Part shown: positions 1 to 12,610 of the stretch, in pieces
How positions within the stretch are numbered: position 1 is the stretch's first letter
How the letters are laid out: each line of letters begins with the position of its first letter
Source: Linepithema humile
Lineage: Eukaryota > Arthropoda > Insecta > Hymenoptera > Formicidae
Direction: 5' to 3'
DNA: 64,000 bases
Assembly (NCBI RefSeq): GCF_040581485.1
Contig: NC_090129.1
Location: 35,615,264 to 35,679,263 of the forward strand
The notes under the pieces: model-generated
Seen by the model: the letters and a program-made list of their open reading frames with translations, nothing else
Database searches by the model: none
Told to the model about the DNA's origin: nothing
Translations under genes and position numbers: made by a program

Positions 1-320
1 GGTTAGATTATGTTAATCGTGCCTAAATGAAAGGATACTGTATTGCCGACAAAAGCAAGTACAAACAGACTGAAAAAATTCTCGTTGCGCATAATTGTGT
101 ATTGCATACATGCGCCTCGATTGTCTTTATCTAACCTATAAATATTAACTATTTCACATAATTCATTTAATAAAATGCAACAATTATAATTCTCGATGAT
201 AAAAATCGAAATTATGCTGTAAACAAAATCGTTTCCACAAAAGGTCCACGGATAGTCGTTTCTTAAACCTTATATGAAATTACGATACACTAAAAAAAAA
301 TATGTATATATATTCAATAC

Positions 321-412
321 CTGTAATCACCCATATCCTTCGATGGACTCTTCTTAATCTCTCCGTCCTCACTCTGATTATCGATGTCCATGTCTGACCT
401 CTCCTCAGACAT
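321..412 (-). CDS. First coding exon of an unidentified leftward gene
   Basis: A minus-strand ATG at 412 opens a 92-nt frame that ends at a good donor (GTATTG, 315-320). It encodes 30 residues beginning MSEERSDMDIDNQSEDGE and ending in KDMGDY, very acidic and rich in Ser/Asp/Glu, like the N-terminus of many nuclear or RNA-associated proteins. The rest of the gene would lie left of the window. It is head-to-head with gtsf1, whose start is about 800 bp away, so the two may share a promoter region. I do not recognise the family. The call rests on the ATG, the open frame and the donor only. Confidence 0.4.
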
Positions 413-1217
413 ATCTTCACAAGAACCTGTGAATCTAACCTATACGTTACGGGATACTGTTCGTCGTACCCGAACGCGTCTTTATTTTCAGCGAATTGCG
501 TTCCGCAAGAAATGTTTGATAATTGACGTGGCGCTTAATTACAGAATTTTCAATTGATAATACACAAATGAGAAATCGTAAAGCATATTTTTCGCGTCTA
601 TTAGTACGATCAACACTGCATTTCACTTTACACACAACACCACTATACTCGATGCACGGATGTGATGTCATCATTCAGGAACATTTATAGACCGCTTTCC
701 AACTAATGACACAAGTCGACGCAAGTATCATTCTGTCTTTTTTTTATATTGGATATCGAACGAAGTCAGAATGGATATTCAATATCGAAGACAGAATGAT
801 ACTTGTGTCATTAGCTGAACACCGGCCATAAAAGTGCATAGAAAAGCGCAATGACGATTAAAAACTCACATTTATTAAATGAGCCTGCTTTCTTGCGGTA
901 TTTTGTAATAATTTCACCTCAAAGATAATTAGACAGGGTTGCGATATTACCGACCATTATTCTTGCTCAATTTGGTAATACCAAATTCCTTCACGGTACA
1001 CTAGACGTCATCAATGTGTTCTATCTTCTGAACCCCTCAATCGTATTTGCTAATCGTTAAATTTTGGGTGATTTGGATCAAATTGAACTAAATCAAGGCC
1101 AGATGTAGCTATAAATTTTAATTGTAAAGAAGCACTTGGCATATAAGATTCGATTTAATAGCTTTGTCACACAACGTTTATAATATTCATAAGTGTTAAA
1201 ACTATATATCATAAAAA
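413..1217. other. Divergent intergenic region with a palindromic element
   Basis: This region separates the leftward exon from gtsf1 and should hold both promoters. No TATA box is evident. It contains an imperfect inverted repeat at about 701-814 (separate entry). A short leftward open frame at 447-674 has no recognisable features and sits in the expected 5' UTR/promoter of the leftward gene. Confidence 0.5.
701..814. repeat. Imperfect inverted repeat, MITE-like
   Basis: The arm at 701-739 (CTAATGACACAAG, then AAGTATCATTCTGTCTT) is the reverse complement of 788-814 (AAGACAGAATGATACTTGTGTCATTAG), except for a 7-nt insertion in the left arm. The spacer also contains partly repeated GATATTCAATATCGAAG-type sequence. 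The arrangement fits a small non-autonomous DNA transposon, but no target duplication was identified. Confidence 0.5.
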
Positions 1218-2002
1218 ATGTATAATTCTTTCGACAACAATGAGGTACTCCGATGTCCATACAACAAACATCATGTTATATCTAAATTCAGATTTCAACG
1301 ACATCTTGTAAAATGCGAAAAGGTATAAAAATGCTGTATAAAGGTGTGGTCGTTTATCGATGTTCTATATAGGGAAAAATGTATTGAACATAAAAATTTT
1401 TAAACAGAATTACCCGTCAGATTACATGTGTATCTGTCCATACAACGCCACTCATCGTTTTAGTAAAAATGAGATTGAAGAGCACATTAAAACATGTTCT
1501 ACGAGAAATATCGTTGAGGGGAGTTATATTCAACGTAAGTATACTGGAGACTTCAATAAGCTCCACAACATGTGTAATGTTTATTATAGCAATCATATAA
1601 GTACATCTCTCCAATATAAATAAAAAATAGCATTTAGAATGTAATTTGATTATAGCATCAACAAGCCATGATACAGTCACGTCACCAAAAGAACATGATT
1701 CTAGAAGTGAGATTGACTTTTTAGAAAGTCAGGAAGAAACAACAGGATTTTCTACAACTCTCTCAACTTCCAAATTAGACGATGAAAATATATGCCTTAG
1801 CGATGTGGAATCATGTATTAGTTACGAAAGCTCAATGGCTATTGGACGTGGTAGAATGATTAATTATGATGCTGAATGTACCAGTGATAATTCTAACAAA
1901 GATGTGGCATCATTTAGTAACACAATGAGTCATGGACGAGGCAGAATGCTTAATAATCTTGAATATATTCGAAGATTTGGATCAAAGGGAAGAAGAAACT
2001 GA
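1218..2002 (+). CDS. gtsf1: Gametocyte-specific factor 1 homologue (Asterix), double CHHC zinc finger
   Basis: Three exons, 1218-1322, 1408-1534 and 1656-2002, join in phase to give 192 aa. Exon 1 carries one CHHC finger (C13, H19, H29, C33) and exon 2 a second (C45, H51, H61, C65). Both have the exact spacing C-x5-H-x9-H-x3-C typical of the U11-48K/GTSF1 family. The donors are GTATAA and GTAAGT; the acceptors are TTTAAACAG and ATTATAG. In flies and mammals GTSF1/Asterix is a nuclear partner of Piwi proteins in piRNA-guided silencing. The C-terminal part is acidic and Ser-rich and contains two copies of GRGRM(I/L)N, about 36 residues apart. These could be arginine-methylation sites (inference). 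The start is the first in-frame ATG before the first finger. Confidence 0.88.
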
Positions 2003-2198
2003 ATTATATTCTTTTAACTAATAGATTGTTTGGAAAAGGATGAACAGGATAGGATAACCAGGAATTACTCATTAAACTCTTTTTTTTTTCTTTTTTAATT
2101 TTTTAAACTGAAAATGGCAAGCAGTTATTTCTAGTTTTAGCATCTTCATTAATCCATATATATTTAATTAAGATAACTAAACACTAAATAGCTAAATT

Positions 2199-2238
2199 AT
2201 TTATAGAATACAAGTGTATATACTTGTATTCTATAAAT
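2199..2238. repeat. Perfect 17-bp hairpin in gtsf1 3' region
   Basis: ATTTATAGAATACAAGT (2199-2215) and its exact reverse complement (2222-2238) flank a 6-nt loop, GTATAT. It lies about 200 bp past the gtsf1 stop codon, so it could fold in the 3' UTR. Confidence 0.75.
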
Positions 2239-2859
2239 ATCTTTACAGTCTCAATGACAGTGACAATTTCTTTTTGTGCCAAATGTGTGTTTTCCTTTGC
2301 ATAGATTTAATTTATTTTAATACTTTACATCAATCCTATTATTTACAAATATTTCAAATAAATCTCCCATGAACAGAAAAGTTATTACATTAGTATATGT
2401 GTAGACATTATATCAAATGTCAGACTGGACAAACTTATTTTTGGATTCATATATATACAAACAGTGTGTACCTTTTGTTTCATTAATACATTATTAAATG
2501 CTCCAACTGTCTCCTTTTTATATTTAATTTAAACATTTTACAAAGTATGCCAAAAAGATCACTATCTAATATAATTCTGAATACACTATTTTAACAGTCC
2601 TGAATTTTGTATCAAGTTTCTCATCTTTTTGTATAGAAAGAGATACAGTTTTAACGGTGATGATACATAGTGTTTTACTGTTGAATAATACTCGCCGTTT
2701 AAATCAAATTACTTGGAAATTGAGGACTAAATAATATTATATTTCAAATCGTAATATTGAAGTTTTATAATTTTCATAATGTTTAATATGGGCATGAATG
2801 TTCATAGATGTTTTCAATGAATCTATTTATATCGCGATGCATATGTGAAATATAAAAAA

Positions 2860-2885
2860 ACACTGTTGCAAAGTAGCAACAGTGT
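2860..2885. repeat. 10-bp stem hairpin
   Basis: ACACTGTTGC (2860-2869), loop AAAGTA, then GCAACAGTGT (2876-2885). It is a perfect short stem in the intergenic/3' UTR region. Confidence 0.65.
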
Positions 2886-3662
2886 GTATGACACTATTAA
2901 AGAAAAAAAAAAGAATCATTATTATCAGTTCTAAATAGAAACTGGATAAATGCAATTATTACTTCCAAACAAAATATCGTAATTTCTCCGGAATGTTACA
3001 CATACCCATATTTGCAGCACAAAGTAATAATCAAGTATTCAAGTATTAATTGATATTTCATCTCTGTATAACGTAAAAAGGGTACATATATATTCATAGT
3101 CAGGAAATATGTTTTTACATATGACATATGTGTATATGACAAAGTTGTGATCAAACTAGGCTGTAATGATCAACTAGGCCACAGAAATGATGAAAATACT
3201 TGAATGTATTTTACTATATAATTCAAAGTTAAAATGACAACATATTTACCATATGTATATATTAAAAGTAAAGGGTGTAACTCAAAATATCTTCATACTA
3301 ATGCAAACTTGATATAGTGTTTATATCTGTAAAAAAACAATTATGCTTATGTTATCTCCTTTACATGAACTCGAACAAGTTCGATGTTTAATAATATCTA
3401 TGATATATATGACTATAGATTGAAATGTATTTTATTATGTAATTGAAAAAAAAGTAAGATAAACAATAAATCGCTGTAATTATTTACCCTGAACTATTTT
3501 TTTGAAGAACGGCGAATGAAACACTACAAATGTGACGCGTGGCATTTTTAAGTGTAATAGTACTGCTAAAATCATCGAATTATCAATCTTATGCTTTTAC
3601 GTCAACGTCGTTTTATTTTTAAATGTCCGAGTTCGTGGAAGTATATAGTAGTCATTTATATC

Positions 3663-3664
<2 letters not shown>

Positions 3665-3716
<52 letters not shown>

Positions 3717-3732
3717 CGCGCGCGCGCGCGTG
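3665..3732. repeat. (TG)n followed by (CG)n tract
   Basis: About 25 TG units run directly into about seven CG units. This is an uninterrupted alternating purine-pyrimidine stretch of close to 70 bp, the sequence type most prone to form Z-DNA. It lies between the gtsf1 and Ube4B 3' ends. Confidence 0.9.
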
Positions 3733-4190
3733 TAGTTTATGCTATTTAACATAATGTTTTCGCGGGATATGTGCAAAACATGTTACCCGCCGCCACATAC
3801 ATCAAAAGACGTAAAAAGTAAAGGAGCTTATTTACGAGTAATGTAATTTTGGATATTGACGCGTAGCCAACAATTATTTACAAGTTTCTAAAGTATGTTT
3901 GGAGCAATATTGGCAGTTCGCTAGCTGCAGTCTGTTAATATTTTATTGTATAAAAACTGTAAATTTATTGAGCGCAACTGTTGCACAATAGCGAGATCAT
4001 TGCACTAAATTCGTCAACTGCACTGGATCATACATTTTAGTCGGGTGATTCATACATTTGATGAAATGTATCATACAATATCGACAATTATATTGGATTG
4101 TAATGCTTGTGTCTCTGTCTCTCTCTTTCTCCCCCCCCCCCCTCTCTATTCTTATCTTTACACGCATAATCCTCGTCATATTAGCACCAT

Positions 4191-7100
4191 TTATATGTTT
4201 GTCGACTTTTTCTTTTGTTGTTTCCACACAGATATCCTTTCTTTCAAATCGAGCACTGCAATATCATAATTATTCATCAGTTTGATATTTTTCGCAAGTG
4301 GACATAAACTTTTGGTAGTTTCTACATTTTAAGGTCGGAATAATGTATTATAAAAATTTCGACATGAAAGACACTTGAAATCGAAAATATTGCGCGATTA
4401 ACTCTGACATCACAAATACATATTTTTAGAATATATTTCGTATAAAAATGCTTGCAACGTTATCGAGCAAGTCAGAAAAATCTTGTTTCTTTGAAAAATA
4501 AATTATACATATATAAAAATATAAAAAGAAAATATGAAACGCAAGATGAGGAAGATGTACTTACTTGGTGTGAGCATGTCTTCGCTAAGTGGCTGCCGAC
4601 TGAAAGGATCCGTGGCACTATTGAGTAAGTGTCTAATGATCACTGCTTTGTCCATAACAATGCCAGACGGTAGTTTGACCGGATCCTCCATAAGAGTGTC
4701 CATCAACGGATCCCGGAATTCCTCAGGCGCGTCGCCGTAGTCCGCGTCGCGCGCACGATTATCCCTCGCGATGACCGCCGCGCGTTCCGCGAGCGCTATG
4801 AACCTCTCGATTTCCGTAGTGGTTTTGATCGCAGACCTCTCCAGCCTACTCGCAGCATCGGTGAATAACTCTTTACAGAATGAACGCTGCAAATATAAAT
4901 GTTTGATGTAGTACGACGTGTGATTAGCTATAAGGCTAATTCAAGACACTCACTTCATCACTGGCTAAAGCGGCCGCGAAATTATCACAGTCAAGATGCA
5001 AATATATATCAACCAATTGGCTGAGTAACGTCCTTGGTTGCCACCCGTACTTCTGCGGTTTTCTCACTCTCAGATTTTTGCACTTAGGTCCACACAACTG
5101 TTGCAGATTGAAGTTCAACATGGCGCATAATCGCCCGACTAATTCCGGTCGTAGGAACGGCTCCTTAATGTCGACCGTCAAATAATGGAACATGGCAACT
5201 GTTTCCTTGGCTAGTGTAAGATAGGACCTGGCTTGTCGCTCGTCCGCCGCCAACTGTCTCGTTCTCGACTGTTGTTGCTCCTGAGAGAGCGCGCCCCACG
5301 CACTGGTGTCCGACATGAGTTCCTGTACCTCGTGTATGCGCTTCAGGGACTCCAAGCTCTCGTCGAGCAGGAAGGTGGTGTCATTCATCAGCATGTTGAT
5401 AAACTTAACGAATTGCTTGCCGTTATTGCTCTCATTAACGATAGACGCTCGATGTATCGGACTGTCCCACATCGATTTTAAGATTAGACTTATGTGATAA
5501 CGTATTGAAAACTTGTCGTAAAACTCGGAACTAGAGCCAGTGGTTTCAACGTCGGTATAAAACTTCATGAGATATGACGCCAGAAATATCTTCGATATGG
5601 GATGCGCCATAACTTTATCGTGAAGAGTTTCCGTTCTTCCCTGCAAAAAAGAAGGTACAAAATTGTCCAACAGTCTAACAAGCTTGTAAGAGAAATTAAA
5701 CTTTTTCAACTTGTAAACTCACCTGAACACTAGGATTTATCACAAAGAGAACCTCGATAATTTTTGCAATTAGGTATGGATTTCGTATACAATGTGGCGT
5801 ACACACGACGACCAACAACCAAGTGATAAGCGAGTTATCCATATTGTTAGCCACTACTCCAGGATAGAATCTGCAAATGTAAAGAGATAATGTGGAATCA
5901 TTGAGACGCACAAGTACGCAAAACAGGTGCAACGGTCGAGTTAAATAATATACAGAGTGAAAACAACTTACTGGAGCGCAAACAACAAAAATTCCGCTAT
6001 ATCCTCCACGTACCATTCCGGTAGTGCGGTAAACTTGCACGTGACTTCCTGAGGGAGCGGAAGTTCGGGGAGAGGATTGCCCGGTGTGGTCTGCGTCAAA
6101 AGACTCAACAAGACCTCAGCCACAGAGATATAAAAATGTAAGCATCTTCTCAAAAAGACCGGATCTATCAGACCCGCGTCCGCGCACGATTTGGACTTAA
6201 CTAGTCGCTTTAATTGTTGTTTCCATTGTTTAATCAAGTCTTTGTTGTGTTCCGCGAAAGGGCTGTCCTTCCACTGGGGTTCCGTGGCTTGCAGCTCATC
6301 CAGCATCTTCTGCAGATCGCGCAACGCTCGTAACTTTCTCTGATACTTTTGCAGCGCCGGCAGCAGCGCGATGTGGTGACAATGCAGCGTGAGAAACCAG
6401 CATTGAGTCGGAAACTTCGCTTCCGTCCATTTATGCGTCTTCTCCAAGTGCTTCTGCCATTCCGCGACCTCCTGCGACGTGAGTTTCAGTCTTGTATCGT
6501 TCTTTATCTCGATGAAGCTGGAAGGATGAAATGGATACAGCGGGTCTACAGTGTCTAGCTTGATTTTCACAGAGAGCATTTGCAGAACCGACAGTAGATT
6601 CAACATGAATCCGTCACCGGCCAGAGAGAACTCCTCGGTCTGTATTTGCGCGCGTTTCTCGTTGTAACGAAGCAACATCGCCAGGTATGCCAGGGTGGCG
6701 TCGCGGCAGTTGCTGTTCGCGAGTATTGCGTGGAACATCTTGTGCAACGAGGTTCGGATGCTTTCCAACTCCTGCTGCAAAGTCAAGTTCACCGATTTAT
6801 CCGTGACAGGATTTCCGCTAAAGAATTTCTCTGCCACTTTCGGCTGTTCCTCGGCAAACACCGACACCGATAGAAACGGTCCCAAAAATGACGTCCTCGT
6901 GAGTTCCCTGCCAGCGGCTGACGTCATGACGACATGCAAGAACTGAACTTGATTCGTGATCAAACGGCAAATCGGACGTATATTGCCGCTTGGCCCGCAG
7001 CGGATCTCTATCAACTCCTCCAACGCCTCGATCGGTCTTCTGTGCGTATTGCCGACCAAGCTCGCTTGCTGCATCGAAAGATACAGACCTTGCAGAACGG

Positions 7101-9289
7101 GAGTGAAGATCTTGTTGAATGTGCTTGGATTCATGTGTGTCCTAGCCACGAGTTCGTGGAGGTAACCGCGAGGTAGGCTTTGCGACAATATTGGATAAAG
7201 GAGATGAGTGGTACACATTGGTAGAACCGATGCTTCGCAAATGCCAACCAATCCTTGCAGAACGAGGCTGGAGTACTGAACACATTGAGCTCTGAGAGCC
7301 GTTAGTACGTCGGAAAGAGGAGGTATGCTGGACCGCTACAAAATGCGTACAAATTTTAGTCGACAGATCAACTAATTTCGTGATTTTCGTGCCACCGATG
7401 TGTGTGTGTGTACATACCTTTGGATGATTTCTCTCCTCAATTGCGACTCTTGAATAACAATCTAACAAATAAGTGAAACTTTTCGGTTGCGATGACTTGT
7501 TGCCAATGGGTAATGGTATAGTCGGTAATTGATAAGACGGAAGAGCCACAACAGGACTTAACAGAGGACTCGCTTGGCTATTCGGACTGTCTTCGCGATC
7601 GGACGACATGTCCACCGTGACGTCCTTCAGGGGATCTTCTCCTCTCGAGAACATACGCAAAACCTCCATCAAGGCATGGTTGATGATATCACTAAAATCC
7701 AACTGTCTATACTTTTGCGTGTACGCTGCTGTTTGCGGCAAGAATATACTTCCCTCCGTCGGATTTTTCCACGATATGCACAAGACACGTGATATGACAA
7801 CGTATATGTGATCTGCTGTGATTTCTATGCTAGAACTCGTTGTCTGAAACATGACAAAAATGAAGACGGATGAAAAGTGACATCATCTTTATTGTATATG
7901 CACAAGAGAGAAGCATATTTGTTTCTCATTAATGTGTTTTTGTTTCTCCATCATTACACACACACACACACACAACTTACACGTGATCTCGGTATTGAAT
8001 CTTTTCTATCGGATTCCTCAACTTCCATATTCTCGATTCCTGAGTCAACGTCTACTCCAAAAGTGTTACACTGCTTGTCGCTACTTTCTTCCACTTCCAT
8101 TGGAATCTCAGCACGTTGTGCTGATTGTTGTTGAATAGACGGAGAAGACACTATTGATCCTGTAAATGCTTTTGACGGACCTGGAGTACTCGGAGAAATT
8201 GAAGCAGTAGTATTGGATGAACTGGTAGCTGCATTATTAGTGTTTAGGCCCGCCAAGCGGGCTAACCGCCTTTTCCTCATCTAAATCAAAGTAAAACAGA
8301 AAATCTGAGACTAACTTCTTTGTAGAACAAAAGATGTTTCAAACAGATTGAAAAAACAATTTGAAACATGGTTCTCTTGCTTGAATCATATTTCTTACCG
8401 AGCAGTTATTTTTATCACACACACTTTGTATACAGCAGCTTATAATAACAACAAAGAAGAAAGCAAACAAAGACAGTCTTTATTATATCTTAAATAATAT
8501 CAGAATTAAAAAAACTCTCTATTTCAAAGTAATATCATTCAAGAATATAAATCTTAAGGAATAAAGTAAAAAGTCACATTTTTATCGGCAAACTAATTAT
8601 AGAAATTTATACTGCCAGAAAGCAGACAAAGAAGTAAAGAATAGAAAGAAATGAAAAATAAACTACAGTGAATAAGAGAAATAAAAGAGAACATAATCTT
8701 AGAATGTGCGTTGTGACAAGTGTTCACAAAGTCTTGCCTTCAGTAGTTAATGAGGTTCTTTTACATCACATGCATTATGTAATTAGTCTTTTTAGGTCAT
8801 GGGCTACTTCATTTACAATTGGCAAGAGAAACAATTATTTCTAACAAAAAGAGAAACATCCTTTAAAAGCAAATGAGAACAATGGATCTGGTCTCTTTTC
8901 TTTTCTTTTTTTCCTACATTTTGTTACATTTCCTGTACTCAAAGTAAGGAAAAAAAAGTGCACACTGAGAATTTCGGCAGAATAAAAAAGATAAGCAACT
9001 ATTGCGAAAACATGCAAAGAGTGCAGTTGAAAGGTATGGACCCCGTATGACAACAAATCGAAGGTCTGTTGTCCTCAACTGTACTGCGTTACACTCGCTG
9101 CACTCGGAACGAGACGGGCATACATCTGACTGTTGGAGGGAAAAGGAGAAGGAAAGAAAACTGTGAAGAGGTATCGAACACGCAGCTGAGGGGAATACGT
9201 CAACCTCGGGATCGTCGTCAGGTAGCAGATACGAGAAGAACACGCTGCACGATTTTACTACTCACTTCCTCCTGAGTCAGCTCACTCAT
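4191..9289 (-). CDS. Ube4B: Ubiquitin conjugation factor E4 B (Ufd2), U-box E3/E4 ligase
   Basis: Eight coding exons in order: 9266-9289, 7981-8280, 7418-7843, 5972-7335, 5723-5870, 4954-5640, 4565-4886, 4191-4255. Together they give 3336 nt and 1111 aa with every phase closing. The N-terminus reads MSELTQEE then MRKRRLARLAGL, matching vertebrate UBE4B, and VDVDSGIENMEVEES follows near residue 95. Residues about 250-985 form the Ufd2 core. The U-box is at about 1037-1108 (PEEFRDPLMDTLMEDPVKLP to SRQPLSEDML). The short last exon encodes LDLKERISVWKQQKKKS, the expected helix after the U-box. UBE4B extends short ubiquitin chains and works with the p97/Cdc48 system. The first coding exon is only 24 nt and is separated by an intron of about 1 kb. 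Confidence 0.95.
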
Positions 9290-10953
9290 GGCGATAGCTT
9301 TATTCCACCCGTTGTTCTGTCAGGACTCACAGCTCAACTCGGGCCTCAGTTCGAGGACTCACACTCGCCACTTGCCGCGCGCGTATATGCGAAAAAAAGG
9401 GACGTGTTCCTCGGTTGCGCGACAATACCCGTGGCCGAGATGTGTCAGAAATTCGGACAGTCACTCCACATCTGTTTGCGTTTGGACGTGAATGCAGTGG
9501 TCTCGCGCCGTGTCACGGCCAGTCGACTTCGTTGCGTCGTCGATTCTTCAAAACAGCTGAGCAACCAACAAGCGCGTCGACACGCGCTCTCTATTTCTCT
9601 CCGTCTGCTCTATTTCTCTCTTCTTCTCTCCTTCTCTCTCCGGCATATCGATGGGAGTAACTTAAGCCCATTTTAGACGATCCATAATTCAGGCCAGACT
9701 TTGAAGCTAAATCCTGTGGACAATTTAATACAATTTAATATATAAGAAGCCCGTATATGTGATAAATTCTGCTTTTAGATGATATTTCACGACCGCGAGC
9801 TTGGGATGGAATTTTATATAAAAATAGATATATTATAAGCCTGCAATGTAAACTTGTTAAAAAAAAACAAATTAAATTTACGTAATAATAATTTACGATA
9901 ACTTTTAATATTAATTTCTATTTATTACGATTATTCCATAAAAAAGTAAATTTACTGCATTATGATATTTGTATGTTTACTTGATTTTCTTTGTTGGTAA
10001 TAGCAAATTAAACTTTATCGCCAGCATATCGATAGATTTTTTTAATCATTGCTACTTATATATATAATTTTTTTCAGATATAACCTACAATATCAACGAA
10101 TAAATGAAATTACGCTCGTGTTATTGATTATACCCGATAATTATATCGAGGAAATATAAACCGCATGCGCCAACTATAAAATTAATTATATTATTAAAAG
10201 ATATTAGAATTTATAATTTTTCAAGCGAATCTTGTTCCCTCTACCTTCATGAGCTTCGCTTAATAAAAACAGTAGTTTTAGACTCGAAGCATGCGCACTG
10301 CATCCAAATATTCGCTCGTCATGAGAGTCCGAGAGTCATCACTATCTTAAAAAAATTGATTGAAAAATTCAGAATTATACTCTTATCGAATAATTTAATA
10401 TTACAATAATCTGTAATTGAATTTCTAACTTGTACCTGCTCGTGTATAATTTTTGGCATCTAGCAAATAGTTGGAAAAGTACAAAAAATTATTAGACGCA
10501 ACTTTGCTCCATGGTGCAAGAATACTCGAATAAAATGCGTCCCATTCGGGCGAGCTTTTTTTCTTTGATTTAATCTATCTATAAGACAAGGAATAATCGA
10601 GCGATGGGAATAGACGTAAGAGGAAAGTAAATCCCTCTTACCACGTTCCCTCCTTCTTCACCAAGTATGCCATATTAATAACCATGATACAGTCATTCGC
10701 AAGAATATTTGGGCAAGCGGCGAGCCATGAAGAGCACTTTGGCAGATTGCAAAACGACGCAGCCAATCAGGTACACTACTTCGCCCTTCCCACTTTTGTT
10801 TATTTCCTCTCGCTTGATCACTCCCTCCAGTTATTTTCTTATGTTCACGAGCCTTCTAGACTTAAATACCCTAGGCAGTCGTCGACACGGGTGTGTACGG
10901 ATCGACGTTAGTTGCCGCTGAATTTTACCAACAGTCCAGCGATTCTTGGCAGA
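9290..10953. promoter_or_regulatory. Divergent promoter region of Ube4B and cytidine deaminase
   Basis: About 1.66 kb separates the two start codons, transcribed away from each other. A perfect DRE-like octamer TATCGATA, common in insect housekeeping promoters, lies at 10027-10034. A pyrimidine-rich CTCT stretch lies at about 9589-9640. No coding sequence was recognised. Promoter positions are inferred only. Confidence 0.4.
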
Positions 10954-12610
10954 ATGAACATCGGGGAGATAATCGATTTCACGACGCTTGGTAAGCGGAC
11001 ACTCGTCTCTACTGAAGTGAACTTTTCCTCCTCTCATCACCGATGTAAACATATGTAATCTCGATCGATCGCCCTTAACTAGTCGAGCAATATCGTTGTA
11101 TGACGAGCAGGAATTGTTAAAAGTCATCAATGATATTTACCTGTGCACGCCGCGTTTTTATCTGTGCACGCCGTTTCATTTCCATATGTTTTCACCGCGC
11201 ACGCTCAGCAAGAACCGCTGAAGAAAATCTAAATGACAAAATTGCATATATAACACAGCAAATATAATTTTTAGTCTGCTCAGTAATCCTTTCAAATGAC
11301 CAATCATGTAACATGTTTATGACAATTTATTATATGCTGCATATATAAATTAATGAGAGAGAGAGAGAGAGAGAAAACATACCGTATCAATAATCAATCG
11401 TTCGATCCTGCGTGATTCAAAGTTTGCTTTGCAAACCATTTTGTTTCGTCAAACTAATCGATAAGTACCTATGCTTTAGATTTTACTTTAGCGCGACATA
11501 ATTTTATTCAATGAATAATTAGTACAAGTTCGTATCTTATCGATATTGAATTACATCACATCCGCGAACACACTCGATAAACTCGAAAATGCTGTTGCGA
11601 GCGAAAATTGTCGATTCTGTCAAATCATCATATACATAAAAATGTGTATCTCATATCATCGCATCGTTTGATATATCGTACTGTCACAATTATATTTTAC
11701 AATAAAAACTTACACTTATAAATTGGAGTTTCCACATAAAACACCCGTAATGCAATATATTTTTGGCGTAAAACCGTGCAATTGCTTAACGTTTAAATGA
11801 GCGCACATCAAGCGTTATTTTTATTATATTTGAAATGATTGTCCTTAGAGTGCGCGCGAAACGTCGATTCCATCCATAAGCTTTACTTTTGGTGCAAACT
11901 GTACAGTTTTACTTACGTGCAAAGACGACGACCAATCAGATCGAACGAACTGTATAGCGCGGGATAATTGATCCTACATTCATAACTGATGATTAAAAAA
12001 AAATGTATTAAAGGTACAATTTTCATAAACTGTTCAAAAAGAAAAACTGATGACAAAAATTAAATTATATTAGAAATTACAACTTTTCAACTTTCATTCT
12101 TGAATGATTTTTAATTATATAACGTATCTATCTTGCGACTAAACGTAATCATCTGTGGATTGATAAGGTAAAATTAGTTCGCTAACAAACATATGTTTTA
12201 CAGATGCGGATATTCAAGAGCTGATAAGGGAGAGCGCACTGGTACGCGAGAATTCGTATTCACCATACAGCAAATTCAAGGTCGGCGCAGCATTACGATG
12301 CATTGACGGCAGCATTTCGCGGGGCTGCAACGTGGAGAATTCCTCCTTTCCGGCAGGTGTGTGCGCCGAAAGTACGGCGATCGTAAAGGCCGTGTCGGAG
12401 GGGAAAAGAAAATTCACAGCGTTGGCTGTAATCGCCGAGAAGCAGAACAGTACCACGTTCACCACACCGTGCGGAGTGTGTAGACAGGTCATCGCCGAGT
12501 TCGGTAACATACCCATTTATTTGGCGAGAACCGATATGAAACAAGTTCTGCGAACTAGGACGGATGAATTATTCCCATCGCCGCCGTTCGACACAAACAG
12601 CACTTTGTAA
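10954..12610 (+). CDS. Cda: Cytidine deaminase
   Basis: Two exons, 10954-10990 and 12204-12610, give 147 aa. The 37-nt first exon (MNIGEIIDFTTL plus one base) splices across a 1.2-kb intron (GTAAGC to TTTTACAG) and completes an Asp codon. The enzyme deaminates cytidine and deoxycytidine in pyrimidine salvage. The zinc and catalytic signature is complete: C66-A67-E68 within NVENSSFPAGVCAES, and P101-C102-G-V-C105-R in TTPCGVCRQ. The substrate-binding stretch YSPYSKFKVGAA precedes it. The length is normal for the homotetrameric class. It converges on TOR, with 561 bp between stop codons. Confidence 0.94.

Larger units (their letters stand above)
2003..4190. other. gtsf1 3' region and Ube4B 3' UTR, AT-rich
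   Basis: Convergent intergenic DNA between gtsf1 (rightward) and Ube4B (leftward). It holds the two 3' UTRs, with AATAAA at about 2357 as a possible gtsf1 polyA signal. It also has two hairpins (2199-2238 and 2860-2885), a TG/CG tract (3665-3732) and a pyrimidine tract with a C run (about 4110-4146). No further coding sequence was recognised. Confidence 0.5.
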
